DNA of 64,000 nucleotides from Saccopteryx bilineata (taxonomy: Eukaryota; Chordata; Mammalia; Chiroptera; Emballonuridae), in assembly GCF_036850765.1 (NCBI RefSeq), contig NC_089493.1, positions 270,159,534 to 270,223,533 on the forward strand, written 5' to 3'. A program made the position numbers and the translations under genes. Positions 11,041-22,790 of the stretch are shown here, piece after piece (position 1 is the stretch's first letter; every line of letters starts with the position of its first letter). The notes under the pieces were generated by a model. That model was not told the origin of the DNA. It ran no database searches and saw only the letters and a program-made list of their open reading frames with translations.

Positions 11041-12324
11041 ATTATGTTCTTATAAAGAATTCTTTATATTTTAATTATTATGTTTTTTACAGTTTCAACG
11101 TGGCTTCTTCTTTATCTCCTTTGTTATGGGAATTCTGTTCAGCTGGATGGTTGTCCTGTAAGTTAGTTGTATTTTTATGTGGTTGTGAGAGGAGGTGACA
11201 GCAGCGTTGACCTCCTCTGCCATCTTGACTGGCAGTCTCAATGATTAGTTAGTGGTGATATTTCTGCAGATGAACTATCCAAATGTTATGGTTTCCTAGT
11301 CATTATTCTGCCATAACTGATCATATGTGTATATCATAATTGCATTTTTCAAATTTTTTTCAGTTTTCCACATATTATCAGTCCCCGTATAATCTGTATT
11401 CTGTTGTTTTATGCTTCTCTGAATTCTGTACTATAAAAACAAACAAAAAAGAAAACAGTTCAAATAACACTTTTTCCTGAAAATGTTCCAGAGCTCCCAG
11501 CCTCTTTGAGCTTTTCCTTCTTTGGCCTCTCGTAGGTCTCTGGTAGCCTGTTCATCTCATTTTAACTATCTTAGAGCTGATCTGTTTTTTTATGATTAGA
11601 ATCTTATTTCTTTTAGTAGATTAGAAACAGTGCAGAACCAGAGACAGTGCCTTGGACTGTTGTATACATAGTCAGCAGAACATCTTAACACATCATGGGA
11701 ATGCAGTATATTTTAGTGATTAATATCTCTGAGTTTTAGAATATATTGGGGACAGGGTCTGTGGAAGAGCATGGCCAAGTTCATGGTAATCATGTGCCTT
11801 CAAACATCATGTGGCCCATTGTCTTACTCACTTTGGTCATAGACATGGATTCGTTTGGATAATTCTTAAGAATAAAATGCTAAACATTTTTATTTAGCTT
11901 GCTCTGAGTTCATATCTCTCTACCAATGATACTATTGTGTGTAGTTAGACCATTACTCCTTTGTTCTGTAGCTACTTTAGTTCCATTTAGACATCCTGTG
12001 TAAATGTAGAAAGACGCTGGGAAAGGGTTAATAGGAATTTTAAAACTAACTAAAATTATTTATTTTTCTAAGACACCATCTACAAAGAAAAAACAATGGG
12101 GAAAGGAATCACTGGATCAGATTTTTTCCCTCAGAATCTTTTTGTTCTGCCCTAAATCTCCCACTTCTTGTCTGCAAAAGAGAGGGTCTGTTTCATTACC
12201 AAGCAGAATACAAATATTCTTATTGCCCATTAGGGTAAAGGGCCTTTGAATATTTTGTGGTTTGGTGAGGAACCAATTCATTTGATCAACATCCCTCTAT
12301 TAGTGAAAGAAATAAAATGAGGCA
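11041..12324. other. AT-rich sequence, no gene seen
   Basis: The beginning may continue the L1 fragment. The rest is AT-rich text in which I recognise nothing. Confidence 0.35.
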
Positions 12325-12742
12325 TGACCAGGCAGTGGTGCAGTGGGTAGAGCATCAGCTTGGGACACAGAGGACCCAGGTTTGAAACTCTGAGGTTGCC
12401 AGCTTGAGCGCGGACTCATCCGGCTTGAATGCTGGCTCACCAGGTTGAGCATGGGTCTGCTGGTTTGAGCGTGGGATCATAGACATGACTCCATGGTCAC
12501 TGGTTTGAGCCCAGAGGTCACTGGCTTGAAGCCCAACGTTGCTGGCATGAGCCCAAGGTTGCTGGCTTGAGCAAGGGGTCACTGGCTCAGCTGTAGTCCC
12601 CAGTCAAGGCACATATGAGAAAGCAATCAATGAGCAACTAAGGCACCGCAACAAATTGATGCCTCTCATCTCTCTCCCTTCCTGTCTGTCTGTCCCTGTC
12701 TGTCCCGCTTTCTTCTCACTTAAAAAAATAATTAAAATAATA
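12325..12742 (+). mobile_element. Ves/Rhin-type tRNA SINE with expanded middle
   Basis: It has the same head ('tgaccaggcagtggtgcag'), B box ('ggtttgaaact') and distal half ('gtcaaggcacatatgagaaa') as the 1307 copy. The middle (12393-12590) has about eight degenerate copies of a roughly 20-24-bp module built on 'ctggcttgagc', against three or four in the 1307 copy. No clean flanking duplication was found. Confidence 0.9.
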
Positions 12743-13339
12743 CTCAAACTCAGAAAAAAAATGAAAAAAAAGAGTCCATATATTTGCATGTGACATGCAT
12801 AATGTAGATCAAAGGTTCAAAGGAAATTATATTTCAGTGCCGTGAGCACAGTAGACTTACCAAGCGCCTGCAATTGACAGGGAACATAAATGGTATTTTT
12901 TAAAGATTTGAAGTTCATAAACTCCTTCCATTGGTGTCTGATATCACTGAGCTCTTAATAATGCAGTGTGTACTTATTTATTGATCAGACCATTTAAGTA
13001 GTAAGACAAGAGAAAGTGGACACTATTATCTGGTAATTGACCATATTGGAGAGTTAAGTGTTCTGACGAGGAACTGAGTGTGTTTAACTTTCAGGTAAGA
13101 TCAATTTTAAGATAATGCCTACTTTGGTAATGAACCAAAGCTGTTAAGAAACTTTGTTCTTTAGTTGCTTCTAAAGCAATTCTGTTTTGATGACAACTAT
13201 CATAGTTTTAATGGCCAGATTTGTTTCTGAGAGCCATTGGTCTCCCAGGGTAACCTGGAAAAGGGTGACTAACTTTTCTGCTGTACTTAGGATAACAGCT
13301 CGAATGAGAGGGGACAGTGGTAAGCGGCATTGCCCAGCA
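12743..13339. other. AT-rich sequence, no gene seen
   Basis: No recognisable repeat or exon. Confidence 0.35.
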
Positions 13340-14300
13340 AGTGTAATTCCTTTAGAAAATATCTGTTGGGTACCTCGTATGTCCCAGTCATCATGCTGTG
13401 GGGCTCCAGAGTTTTGTGATATCTCATATCTCACACGGAGGAACTTATGTTCCAGTAAATGGTTTTCTAATTTTATTTTATCAATTAAGTCTCTAAACCA
13501 AAGCTTATGTGAGCCCTTCTCTGAGAAAAAAAGCAAGCGAAGATTACTTTAAAAACTGCCCTTTTGTCTCTGAGCCCCTTCCCTGTGGATCATTAAACAC
13601 AACTTGAAACCAACTTCTTTTAGGGACAGATCCATAAGCAAATATCACAATGCATTCTCAGTGGTCTAATAGAGATATGAACGAAGTTGACAGGAGAACT
13701 TAATGAAGGGTGTAGCTAAACTGCCTGTGATGGTAGAAAAGTCTTGCTGGAGGAAGTGACTTCAAACAAGACAGCCTTGTTGGATAAGTAAAAGCTTACC
13801 AGGAAGAGGAGAGAATTGTGCTCAGAAACAGTGGAGGCAATGACATCTTCAGTGAACTCGGTAGCCCAACGTATATGTGTGGAATAAGGTGTTTGGAAAG
13901 AAACAGTAAGACAGGAAAGTAGATTAGGCTGTAAATGTATAGACTGCAGAGAGGTATTTAAGCAGAAGAATCATATAATCAGATCTGGATTTCAGTGAAG
14001 CAGCTCAGACGACTTCAGGAAAAACCGCAGGGGCCCTTTGAGATCAGGGCAGCTGTGGTGATAGTTGAGAAGAGGGGACATTTCACAGAGATTTGAGAGT
14101 GGTAATTGGCAGATCTGAGGGACTGGTGAAGTGTGACAGCTGGGGGGAGATTGGAATGATGGGAAGGGTGGGACTGAGGTCAGGATAAGAGTGAGGGGAA
14201 GCGGTTCAGTTGGGAGATGTTGACGTCGCTATCCTGTGAGACATCTAGGTAGAGAATTGGGGCTGAAAGCTGAAGTTCAAGGTTGGGACTAGGCATACTG
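13340..14300 (-). mobile_element. L2 LINE, antisense (decayed)
   Basis: It reads from an L2 3'-end-like part ('gttgggtacctcgtatgtcc') through text whose reverse complement resembles the L2 reverse-transcriptase region, for example 'gagacatctaggtagagaat' near 14240. The sense copy at 33640-35058 supports the assignment. Stops and indels are numerous. Confidence 0.5.
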
Positions 14301-14754
14301 ATTTATGAAATCACTGACTGGATACATGGCTTGGGTATGTTCACTCACAAGGGCTGCAAGAGGAATATTAACAAAGGGACTAGTCAAAGGTATCATTTGA
14401 TAGCTAGAAAAGAATGGATTTGCAAATGAAGAGAGGGTTCAGAAGGTACAAGTAGTAGTGTCTGATGCCACAGGGCAGCAGAAGGTGACTCTTCCGAAGA
14501 TGTTTGCCCTTTCGGTGAATGACGAGAGCGAAGACCAGGCTGGAACGGTTCAGAAAGAGGCGGAGTGTAAGATAAGGAAGCAGAGACAGGGAATGTGCAC
14601 ATGATGTTTAGGGGGATGGGAAGTGAGGAGGCGGCCGTGGACTGAAGGTGAAGCCAAGGGGAAAAGTCCATGTATGTATGAGGCTCAGCTGAATGTGTGT
14701 ATTTGTTGGCTGGGGACCTCATTGTGTTATTGGGGTAGTGAGGGCTCTGGGATG

Positions 14755-14935
14755 AGATCAAAGATCAGATCAGGTTTGCCATTCACTAGACATGGACATT
14801 GAGCAGGGTCCTCCATGAGCCGCAGGTATAGGCTGAGATACTACCGCCACAATTTAGAAGTTTGTGAGCATTAAACAGAATCATGATATGAAAAGCATCT
14901 GGTACTCTGAAGGCACTTAGTAGGTGGTAGTGGGC
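14755..14935 (+). mobile_element. MIR SINE (decayed)
   Basis: The run 'gatcaggtttgccattcac' to 'gtgagcattaaacagaatca' to 'aaggcacttagtagg' follows the order of the MIR consensus in sense orientation. Confidence 0.5.
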
Positions 14936-16110
14936 TTATTTGATTGTGGTGATTTTTTGTTTTGTTTTGTTTTGTTTTTCCTGTAAGGAAGAGAGAGTTT
15001 AAAAATAGAAAAGTGGGAGAGAATGAGTTTATGGTTTCAGAACAAAGAGGCAGATGGGAGTGGAATGTGGAAGAGAATGAAAGAGATACCTTCAATGTGA
15101 GGATGGCCCTGGTTTCCTGGGTGACAAGAGGGAAGGACAGTGATACAGTTGCGCATTGGTCAGGTTAATTTAGATTTTAGTGCAATAACAAGTAGCCCTC
15201 AGGTCTAGGGCTGTTAACACACAAAGTACCTGACTAGTGCTACATGTCCAGCATGAGTCAGGAAGGGGGCTCTGTTCCCCTTCGCTCCTCACGGATCCAG
15301 GCTCCAGGATAACTGAGGCTTCATCTTGGCAGTTGCTTCTACAGCTCTCACAGAGAAGGTCACAGCCAAGCTCAAGGGGCCAAGAAGGTGCTTCAAGCTG
15401 AGAAAGGATGAGAAATACATGCAGGACAATGCTAATGACCAGCCCAACCGGTAAAGCCATAGGTGTCCGTAAGCGTGGAGATGACAGGAATGCTATGTAA
15501 TTTCTTAGTGAGGAGGCAGCAGATATGATACACCAGGAATTGTTAGGGGTTTGACAGGAGTGATAAATGTTTGAAACAGTCATTTGTTAAAATAATTAAA
15601 CGAGTACAGAGAAACAAAGGAAAAGGAAGTTGTTCTGGTTAAATATTTATCATTAGGGCTCCATGCAAAATGAAATGGTAATGTAGCTGCGATTCAGTTT
15701 CTTAGTTCAGCTGTGGCTTAAAATTAGAAGCTGTCCATCAATAATTTTCCCAAGGGAGTGATTTCTACTGTAATAGCACATAGCCTGGAGAGAAGGCAGT
15801 GCACAAAGAGCAGGCTTTCTAAATGGGAAGAGAAACCACAGCCGAGAGAGAACACACGAGAGGAGCTGAGGGTGCATCAATCCTCGCAAACAGAAACGAG
15901 CGCCCTTCTATCAGGTGATCGGTAAGAACATCTGCTGCTGGCCCAGCACTTGGCACTGTGTGGAGTTGAGAGAAGCTGATGGCTTTATTCTTGCTCTCAA
16001 AGAAATAGTTTGGTCAGTGGGACAAAGTGCATGATAGGAGTTTGGAGTTTGTTTAATATGTAGCATTCATTGCCCTAATTAATATAATGTTGGAAAAAGA
16101 GTTCCTTCCC
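14936..16110. other. mostly unassigned; old interspersed repeat possible at 15165-15450
   Basis: A 137-codon antisense frame (15170-15583) falls in text that resembles a widespread decayed mammalian repeat I cannot name ('acatgtccagcatgagtcag' and 'cacggatccaggctccagg'). I therefore do not call a gene. The rest is unremarkable. Confidence 0.35.
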
Positions 16111-16313
16111 CCTGGTCATGAGCCACATGCCGCTCTTTGGCCCCTTGAGTGCGGTTCTTTCACAAAATACCATGTGCGGGCGCTACTTCGATAAGGAATG
16201 TACCCACCTATATATTTATAGTTTAAGTTTAAAAAATTCGGCTCTCAAAAGAAATTTCAATCGTTGTACTGTTGCTATTTGGCTCTGTTGACTAACGAGT
16301 GTGCCGACCTCTG
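16111..16313 (-). mobile_element. non-autonomous hAT element, left end degraded
   Basis: Read on the minus strand it starts 'cagaggtcggcacactcgtt', then runs through a 'gagccaaatagcaac' stretch and an AT-rich middle to 'ggccaaagagcggcatgtgg'. This is a bat hAT layout I recognise. The other end lacks the expected inverted repeat, and no 8-bp duplication is visible. Confidence 0.55.
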
Positions 16314-16499
16314 GCACAGTGAAGAATATGCTTCGCCTGGAGACAGTGGAAGGGAGGGCGGTTTCCAGATACAGGAGTGACGGAGCAGTTACAGATCTGC
16401 TGGGGGAGTGAAGGTGTCTGTTTGGGGGGCAGGAAGGAGAACATCCAGAAGAAGGAAAAGGATGAGATGAAGGGATTGGGTTGAAAGAAGAAATTAGAG

Positions 16500-16742
16500 C
16501 AGTACCTTGAGATATGAATTTAATCCGTTCTGTAACCGAGCTCGTAAGTCAGTCAACTCTGTATATCAAACTGCGGATACCGGACCAGTGCGCCAACGCG
16601 CCAACTAGCGGCAGCTTCCCGAATCACAACTTGTATCTTGGAATTTTGCTCAGATCTCGAACAAAAATATGAGCCGAGTCGCAGCTTGTATCTTAAAAAA
16701 AAAACTTGTAGGCTGGTCTGTTCGTATCTCAAGGTACCACTG
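16500..16742. mobile_element. MITE-like DNA element with inverted termini
   Basis: The left end cagtaccttgagatatgaa pairs with the reverse complement of the right end, cagtggtaccttgagatacg, differing by a 2-bp gap and a transition. The inside repeats the theme ('cttgtatctt', 'cgagctcgtaa'). No perfect target duplication flanks it (a TA follows the right end only), so the superfamily is unresolved; a Tc1/mariner-pogo or hAT origin is possible. Confidence 0.6.
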
Positions 16743-16854
16743 TATTTCGGTTTTACATGAGGAGTGGCGTTGAGACGAGGTAGACTTGGTCAACTGGGGA
16801 GAACATATAATGAGAGAAATCAGTTAAAAGACTTCACATTAATCCATGTGTCTT

Positions 16855-16945
16855 CTTTTCAGCCCCTCCCTACAAAGCTTTAAGGACTCCTTGTTGCCCT
16901 CAGGATAAAATTCTGGCCTTCGGTCTCACTCGGACATGCCTGTTT
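16855..16945 (+). mobile_element. L2 LINE fragment, sense
   Basis: The words 'cttgttgccctcaggataaa' and 'attctggcctt' match the L2 region that precedes its 3' end. Confidence 0.45.
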
Positions 16946-17195
16946 TGAAGGGACAATTGTATATCCCGTGGCTATTATGATATGGAAGACTGGGATATGC
17001 TGGGACCAGGAGCCAGACCCAGCGCAGTCAGTTAGAATCGAAGGCTGTCAGCAGGCTAGCTTCGGGCATGCAGCCCAGCACCTTACGAGGGCCGTGAGCA
17101 AGCAGGACAAGCCCCGCCCTAACAGGAGACTGCAGGCGTGCAGGCTGCCAAGACAGGCAGCAAAGCAGAGCTTTCTTTGCTTCGTTCGCTTTATT

Positions 17196-17868
17196 GTTTT
17201 TACAGCTTTATTGAGATATAATTCACATACGACATGATTCACCCACTTAAAATGTACACTTCACTGGGGTTTTTTTTGTATATTCACAGAGTCTTGCATT
17301 CATCACCACCATTAATTTTAGAACATTTTCATTACCCAGAAAAGAAATGCCACATTTCTTAACCATCACCTTCCTTGCCCCCCTCCTGCCTCTCAGACTT
17401 CCAGCTCCTGGCAACCACCCATCTGCTTTCTGTCTCCATGGATTTCCCTGTTCTGGACATTTCTTATAAATAGTATCATACAGTGTGTGGCCCTCTGTGC
17501 CCGACTCCTTTCACTTGTTTTCAGTGTCCATCCACGTTGTAGCATGTACTGTTAGTATTCCAGCGAATGGACATACCACATTTGTTCATAGACATTTGAG
17601 TTGTTTTCGCTTTTTGACCACCAGGAACAATGCTGCTAGGAACCCTGGAGTTGCTGGGTCATAAGGTTTAACCAGTTGAGTAATTGTCAGACTGTTCCCA
17701 AAGTGTCTGCACCTTTTTACATTCTCACCAGCAGTGTATGAAGGTCCTAGTGTCTCTGCATCTTTTACCGACACTTGCTGATCTTTGTCCTTTTGATTAT
17801 AGCCATCCTGCTGGCTGTGAAAAGTGGCACTTCGTTGTGATTTCTGTTTCCCTTTCCTTGACCAGAAG
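17196..17868 (-). mobile_element. L1 3' region, antisense
   Basis: It begins with 'tttattgagatataattcac', the antisense L1 3'-UTR signature. It then runs through 'aacattttcattacccagaa', 'gttgctgggtcataaggttt' and 'cattctcaccagcagtgtat', in the order expected for the antisense end of ORF2. No open frame survives. Confidence 0.8.
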
Positions 17869-18083
17869 CTCTGTTTCCAATACTAAGGCATAAAAGAGAA
17901 AGCACGTGATGGGGGCTTTGACAGAAACCTGAGAAAGAACCATCAGGAGAGTAACCTGACTATACGGAAGGTTCCAGGTGGTTGAAGGCTCAGAGGAAGT
18001 CGAAGGCCACCTGTTATTTTGGGTAGTCCGTGGTGTTGTCATGTTCCAGCATGATGGATAACCACCGAGCACTATACCCAGTC

Positions 18084-18267
18084 ACAGTAGTTGTTCTCAA
18101 TTCCTGGCAACACCAAGGTCGAGTCACCTGAAAAAAACATTTTTTTTTTAATACACCTGTCCCTGACAAATTGAGTCAGAATTTCTGGGATGTAGCCCAG
18201 GTTTTTGTAATTTTAAAAATCTCTCTATATGATTCTGGTGTATGGTGAAGGTTAAAAGCCACCATTG
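18084..18267 (+). mobile_element. MER5A-like hAT MITE
   Basis: The 5' text 'cagtagttgttctcaattcc' matches the MER5 terminus, and 'gattctggtgtatggtg' to 'ccaccattg' its right end. It is old and indel-rich. Confidence 0.55.
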
Positions 18268-19739
18268 TAAATAATCAGCAGGACTCAATAGTAGAATGAA
18301 TTTATTGATTATATGTACTGCTTGGATAGCCATCTGCCTTTATTTTTATTTGTAAGCTTTTCTGAAATATCTGCTAATTAAATTTGATCCCCTCCAAAAA
18401 TTGAGATATAATTACACTGTGCAGCCCTCTCTGGCTAATAACAGAGAGAAAAACCTACTGTGGAATTTATAATATCAGCTGACTAGTTTTCCCCAATTAA
18501 ACCTCCATTTTGAAAGTTTGGTCAGAGAGTTGAATTTCTTCATTTCTTTTTCATTTATATTGACTACCCACAAGGCCTTTGTTTAATTCCAATTGTATCC
18601 ATCTCTTTGAGTTCAATAAACAGCGATGTTTTTTCAGGTAGTCAGTTACTCTATAGGTAAGTTTTTCTCTTATAAGGCATTCATTTGAGGTTATGGGTCA
18701 CTGATAGATATCCTAGTAGTTGGCTCATAGGAGCAAGCATTTCTGTGGTGGTGCTGATTTGAACATTTCAGTGTGAACTTGAACCTTGAACCTTTCTAAT
18801 TGACCTCATATAGCCAGATGACAGAGAGTAGATCAATCAAGGTGATGTTCTGTTACCATTGGTTTCCAGTTTCTTTGGAATAAGGGACTATTTTATTCTC
18901 TGCAGAGATTGAAGACCATTTGCGTTTTCTGTTTAAATTGTAGGCCTAGTCACACAACAGAAAAGGATGAGAAATGAAGTGCAATAATACCTATTGATGC
19001 CAAATTTCCAAAGCTGAAAGTACAAATTTTCCTTGTTCAGACCTTTCCTTAGAGGAATCAGCTATCCCTGAGTTAAATTTGAGCTATATTGTTTCAAAAA
19101 ATGAAAACACATATTCCATTAAAAAGAGGCAGGCAGTGCAGAAATGTTAGTGATCTGACTCGTGGTCTAAGGCCAGCGTGGTCCGGGATGGACTCCTTTT
19201 GTCCCATTGCCGATTGAGATGCCTGATGTAATGTTTAAAGAGAAGGGAAATGAAAAGGAAGGTCAGGAGGAGGGATGAGGACAAGGAGGTACTAGTGTAT
19301 TTTCTAAGGGACTCATTTTTGCCTTAAAAGAATTGTTCAGAATCTGAGCAGGAGTCTGGGCCTTCTCTTCCTCTCAGAAACGGAGCAGGCTGGCTTATAT
19401 ATATTTAGTCTTTCGGTTGTCTCTAGGTGAAGTGGAAGTGGCATTGAGACCCTTGGTGGGAAGCATATCGTAGAAAAGAGGGGAAAGGGATGCAACAGTG
19501 GGAACATCCTTTAGAACGTCACCGTCTCCGTTCGGCTAGCTCTCGGACTTCCTCCCTTTCCTCGTTGTAGACTTCATCTGCATTTTCTTCTTCTTTCTTT
19601 TTGTTTTTCTTTTCCTTTTTTTTAAAAGCTAGTGTGCGTACGTGCTGCTACCTGTAAAGAAAATGAGGAGGTATATTACACACCCTTAAAGACAGAGAGG
19701 AAAAGAAACGAACCCTTTGTTAATAACTTCCCCTGTGAG
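18268..19739. other. unique sequence, no gene seen
   Basis: AT-rich with scattered AATTAAA words; a pyrimidine tract lies at about 19583-19624. No exon or repeat family recognised. Confidence 0.4.
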
Positions 19740-20300
19740 CACTCGGGCTGGTTGTAAGCCACGGGGGACTAATCTGCTGAGCGTGGAAGGATATGGAGCC
19801 ATTTGTCCTGGGAGAGACACCACAGGAAAAAGAAGAGGAAGAAGTCACGGGGGAGGGCGAGGCTCTGCTGATGAAAGTAGCTGTCAAATTAGCAGGTCTG
19901 GAAGTTGTAGCGCATATTGTTATGAGCTGCTCAAGTTCACACCAGAGCAACCAGCTCCATCCGTCTTTCTCAGTTTACATTTTAATTGGCTTGTAGTTAA
20001 GTTTTTTAAACACTGCGAGATTGCTGACATACACTGTAATATCATGTGAATAATTTATGGAGGTTGCTCCAGACAAGCTTTTTCTTTGATTTGAGAATCC
20101 AAGGGGGAGGGGAGGGGGGGGAAGCAGGAGGGGGTCTGCGGGAGGGGACGGACCAGAGGAGCAGACACAACCACATGTTGTGTGCTGGATGGTAAATGCT
20201 TCTGCCCGTGGAGTCGGCAGCGCCTGGGATTTCGGGGGAGGTTTGTACAGCGCAGTCTTATTAATAACAATTCTGTCAAGAGAGCACCCAATTAAATTGC
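19740..20300. promoter_or_regulatory. possible conserved non-coding block
   Basis: This repeat-free text contains homeodomain-type words ('tcaaattagcagg', 'ttttaattggcttg', 'gaataatttatgg', 'cccaattaaattgc') and a purine/G-rich stretch. The mix suggests a regulatory element; conservation has not been tested. Confidence 0.22.
20103..20147 (+). other. G-quadruplex-prone tract
   Basis: Five or more runs of at least three G with short loops lie within 45 bp, which meets the usual G3+ loop rule for intramolecular quadruplexes. Confidence 0.6.
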
Positions 20301-20679
20301 ACGGGGTTTGTGACTCCCTCTTGGTTCCTTAAAATGTGTGGATATAAAAACCTTTTCGATGGGAAGGTTGGATAACAAGGGTGGTTTTTTAATTTAATTT
20401 AATTTTATTGTATTTTATTTTTGGTTGATTTTAATGATTCCTCCTACTACTGAGAATTGGCTTGTTTATAAATGCAGGAGTAGGCATTTTCCCCAAACTG
20501 TCTTGCTCTTTTGTGCTCTCCTAGTAATCTAGAGAAGACAGAACTGGTGTGAGCAGGCAGTCATCCTGCTTAAGAACTTGACTTGCTTCTGGGAGTGGTT
20601 TGCTGGCCAGCTCTGAATCTATAAACCATCACCTAATGAGGACCTGCGGGAGAAACCTCTTCCTAAATATACTTCTGAA

Positions 20680-21140
20680 ATATATTTTATTTTTTTCTTA
20701 TTACAAAACGAGTAAATTATAGAAAGTGTGGCAGGTAAAGAGAAGAGAATAAAATTCACCTAGAAGTCCTCTCTGCCTTGACTTCAGTCGATGTGGTTTT
20801 GTTTATATCCTTCTAGTCTTTTTTCTAATTCGTAGGTGGTGAACATGATTGGCATTGCATATCCTATTTAAAATTCATCTTTTCTTGCACTAAATGTCAC
20901 ATGATGAGTAGTTTGTCACTTAACTAGTCCACAGTTCCATGTGTAATGACCACAAAACGTATACGTGGGTGTATTTTGGGGACTACTAGATTTGTATCTT
21001 ACCTACCTCCTACTATAGAAATGAAGTACTGTTTATAGTCCGTCCATTTTAGTCAGGGAAGTGGTAAATATATTGTTGGTTAAATCTTGGTGTACATTCT
21101 TGATTATTTCTTTAGTAGAGTTTCTAAAAGTAGAATTTCT
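20680..21140 (-). mobile_element. old L1 3'-UTR, antisense
   Basis: Loose similarity to antisense L1M-type 3' ends: 'ttacaaaacgagtaaattat', 'atgtcacatgatgagtag' and 'tagagtttctaaaagtagaa'. No coding capacity. Confidence 0.4.
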
Positions 21141-21819
21141 ACAGGGAAGCAGAGAGAGTTGAAAGATCAGCAATGCCTCAACAACAATTTTGTCTTGAAA
21201 AGAGGGATAACACACAGATTTTTCTCTTTAATGAAATTAATAATTTCTTTCCATTCAAAAAAAAAAATCAATGACAGTAAATCTGAGGTTCTTTGAAATA
21301 ATTGAGGATTTTTATTTTCCCTGCAGGGTTTTTTAACCACAAAACCTATCTGTTAGGGTGAAATATAGGCTATATTTTCTTTACCAATTGGTCTATAACT
21401 ACCTAACACTTCATGTAATCAGTTACGATGCTACAACTGTATATTGCCTGTCAACTCCAATAAAAAGGGGGGCAGTTAATTAAAAGGATGTCTTGCTGTT
21501 AAACAAACTTGCTGTCAATTGCTTGTAAGTAGTGTTTAGTTTGATGTGTAGTCAAAGGGCATGAAAATCAGTGTTCAGGAAGGACGAAGGCCTGGGCTTT
21601 TAAAAGAGTAAAAAGAAGGGTGATTTTATCTGGGTTGAGATGAGGGGCCTATCAATTAGTATGATTCTTTCCTTGTTAAAACATAGGTGTAGATGGAGAA
21701 GAAGGTGAAAGATGTAGGCATTAAGGTCTGCTCTCAGTTAAATGACTAAATGCTTCTTATGCATCTACAGAAGACACCATAATCTCTCCCCAAGATTAGA
21801 TTCGGCTTCAGGGTCATTC

Positions 21820-21852
<33 letters not shown>

Positions 21853-22228
21853 ACACATGTGTGTACTCGTGTGTGTGTGCAAACGTGCAGGCTGTAAGTA
21901 TGTGAAGCAGGAAGTCCTTAGCTTGTTATGATCTGCGAATGGGAAGCTGTCACCCACAGAGCCGGTGGAAAGGCTTCCACTGCACAGCAGCCTGTGGGCA
22001 CAGCGACCGCAGCTCAGCCCCAACGCATCCCAGCTGTGTGCCTGATGCTTGCTGCACCCTCGTCCGACTCTCCTGTGATAACCAGGGTGGGAATACACGT
22101 TCTCTGGACAAGGAGCTTATCATGCTCAACCATTTCTGAGGGAGGGTCTATCCAAAAGATAGCATCGATTTATTATTCTAAGTGCGAAAATAGTTGTGAA
22201 GCAAATAATGAATATATAGTGACTCTAG
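21141..22228. other. unique sequence with a TG microsatellite
   Basis: No gene recognised. Short frames near 21930-22280 overlap in several phases and lead into the SINE. Confidence 0.4.
21822..21879. repeat. (TG)n microsatellite
   Basis: About 14 pure TG units followed by an ACAC inversion and a second TG run; alternating purine-pyrimidine throughout. Confidence 0.9.
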
Positions 22229-22405
22229 TTTTTAAAGATTTATTGATTTTACGGAGGGAGGGGGCAGGAAACGAGAAGTAGTTGCTTCACTCTAGCTCTT
22301 CACGGGTTGCTTGTCATATGTACCTTGACCAGGGAAGCCCAGGGTTTTGAACCAGCGACCTCAGCATTCCAGGTCAGTGCTGTATCCATTGCACCACCAC
22401 AGGTC
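22229..22405 (-). mobile_element. short tRNA SINE, antisense
   Basis: T-rich tail, then 'tgtaccttgaccagggaagc', the antisense B box 'gggttttgaaccagcgacc' and the antisense A-box region 'tatccattgcaccaccac'. Weak flanking similarity (gtgact) is too short to fix the ends. Confidence 0.85.
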
Positions 22406-22689
22406 ATGTGTGACTTTTTTATTTCCATCTCAAAAATCACATGGATATGAGACCAAAGCTATGAGAAACGTGTTTGTGTGGAAGTTCTGTCGGAGGTCAC
22501 TGAACTTTGGAACCTTATTCAAGAGCCAAGAAACTTCAAATTTTCCCAATGACCATGTTAAAATGTGCATGCCTGGCAAGGGTGACCAGTGTTTTTTCCT
22601 GGTTTTCATTCTTTGTCTCTGCTATTCCTTACTTCATAAACAAGAATTTTACGTCCATGCCAATTCTGTGCCCAGTGAGGGAGTCTGGA

Positions 22690-22790
22690 ATGCAAGGGAA
22701 GGCGTAAGTTATGGTCCTTCCCCTCATGGGCCTTCCAATAAAGCAGAGTAAATATGTAACCCACTTACAGTCAGTCAATAGCAATATTTT
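22690..22790 (-). mobile_element. L2 LINE 3' end, antisense (decayed)
   Basis: 'tggtccttcccctcatggg' and the following text resemble antisense L2 near its 3' end. Confidence 0.35.

Noticed and set aside
15170..15583. 137-codon antisense frame with a hydrophobic stretch
   Set aside because: It falls in text resembling an old interspersed repeat; no start context or homologue recognised.
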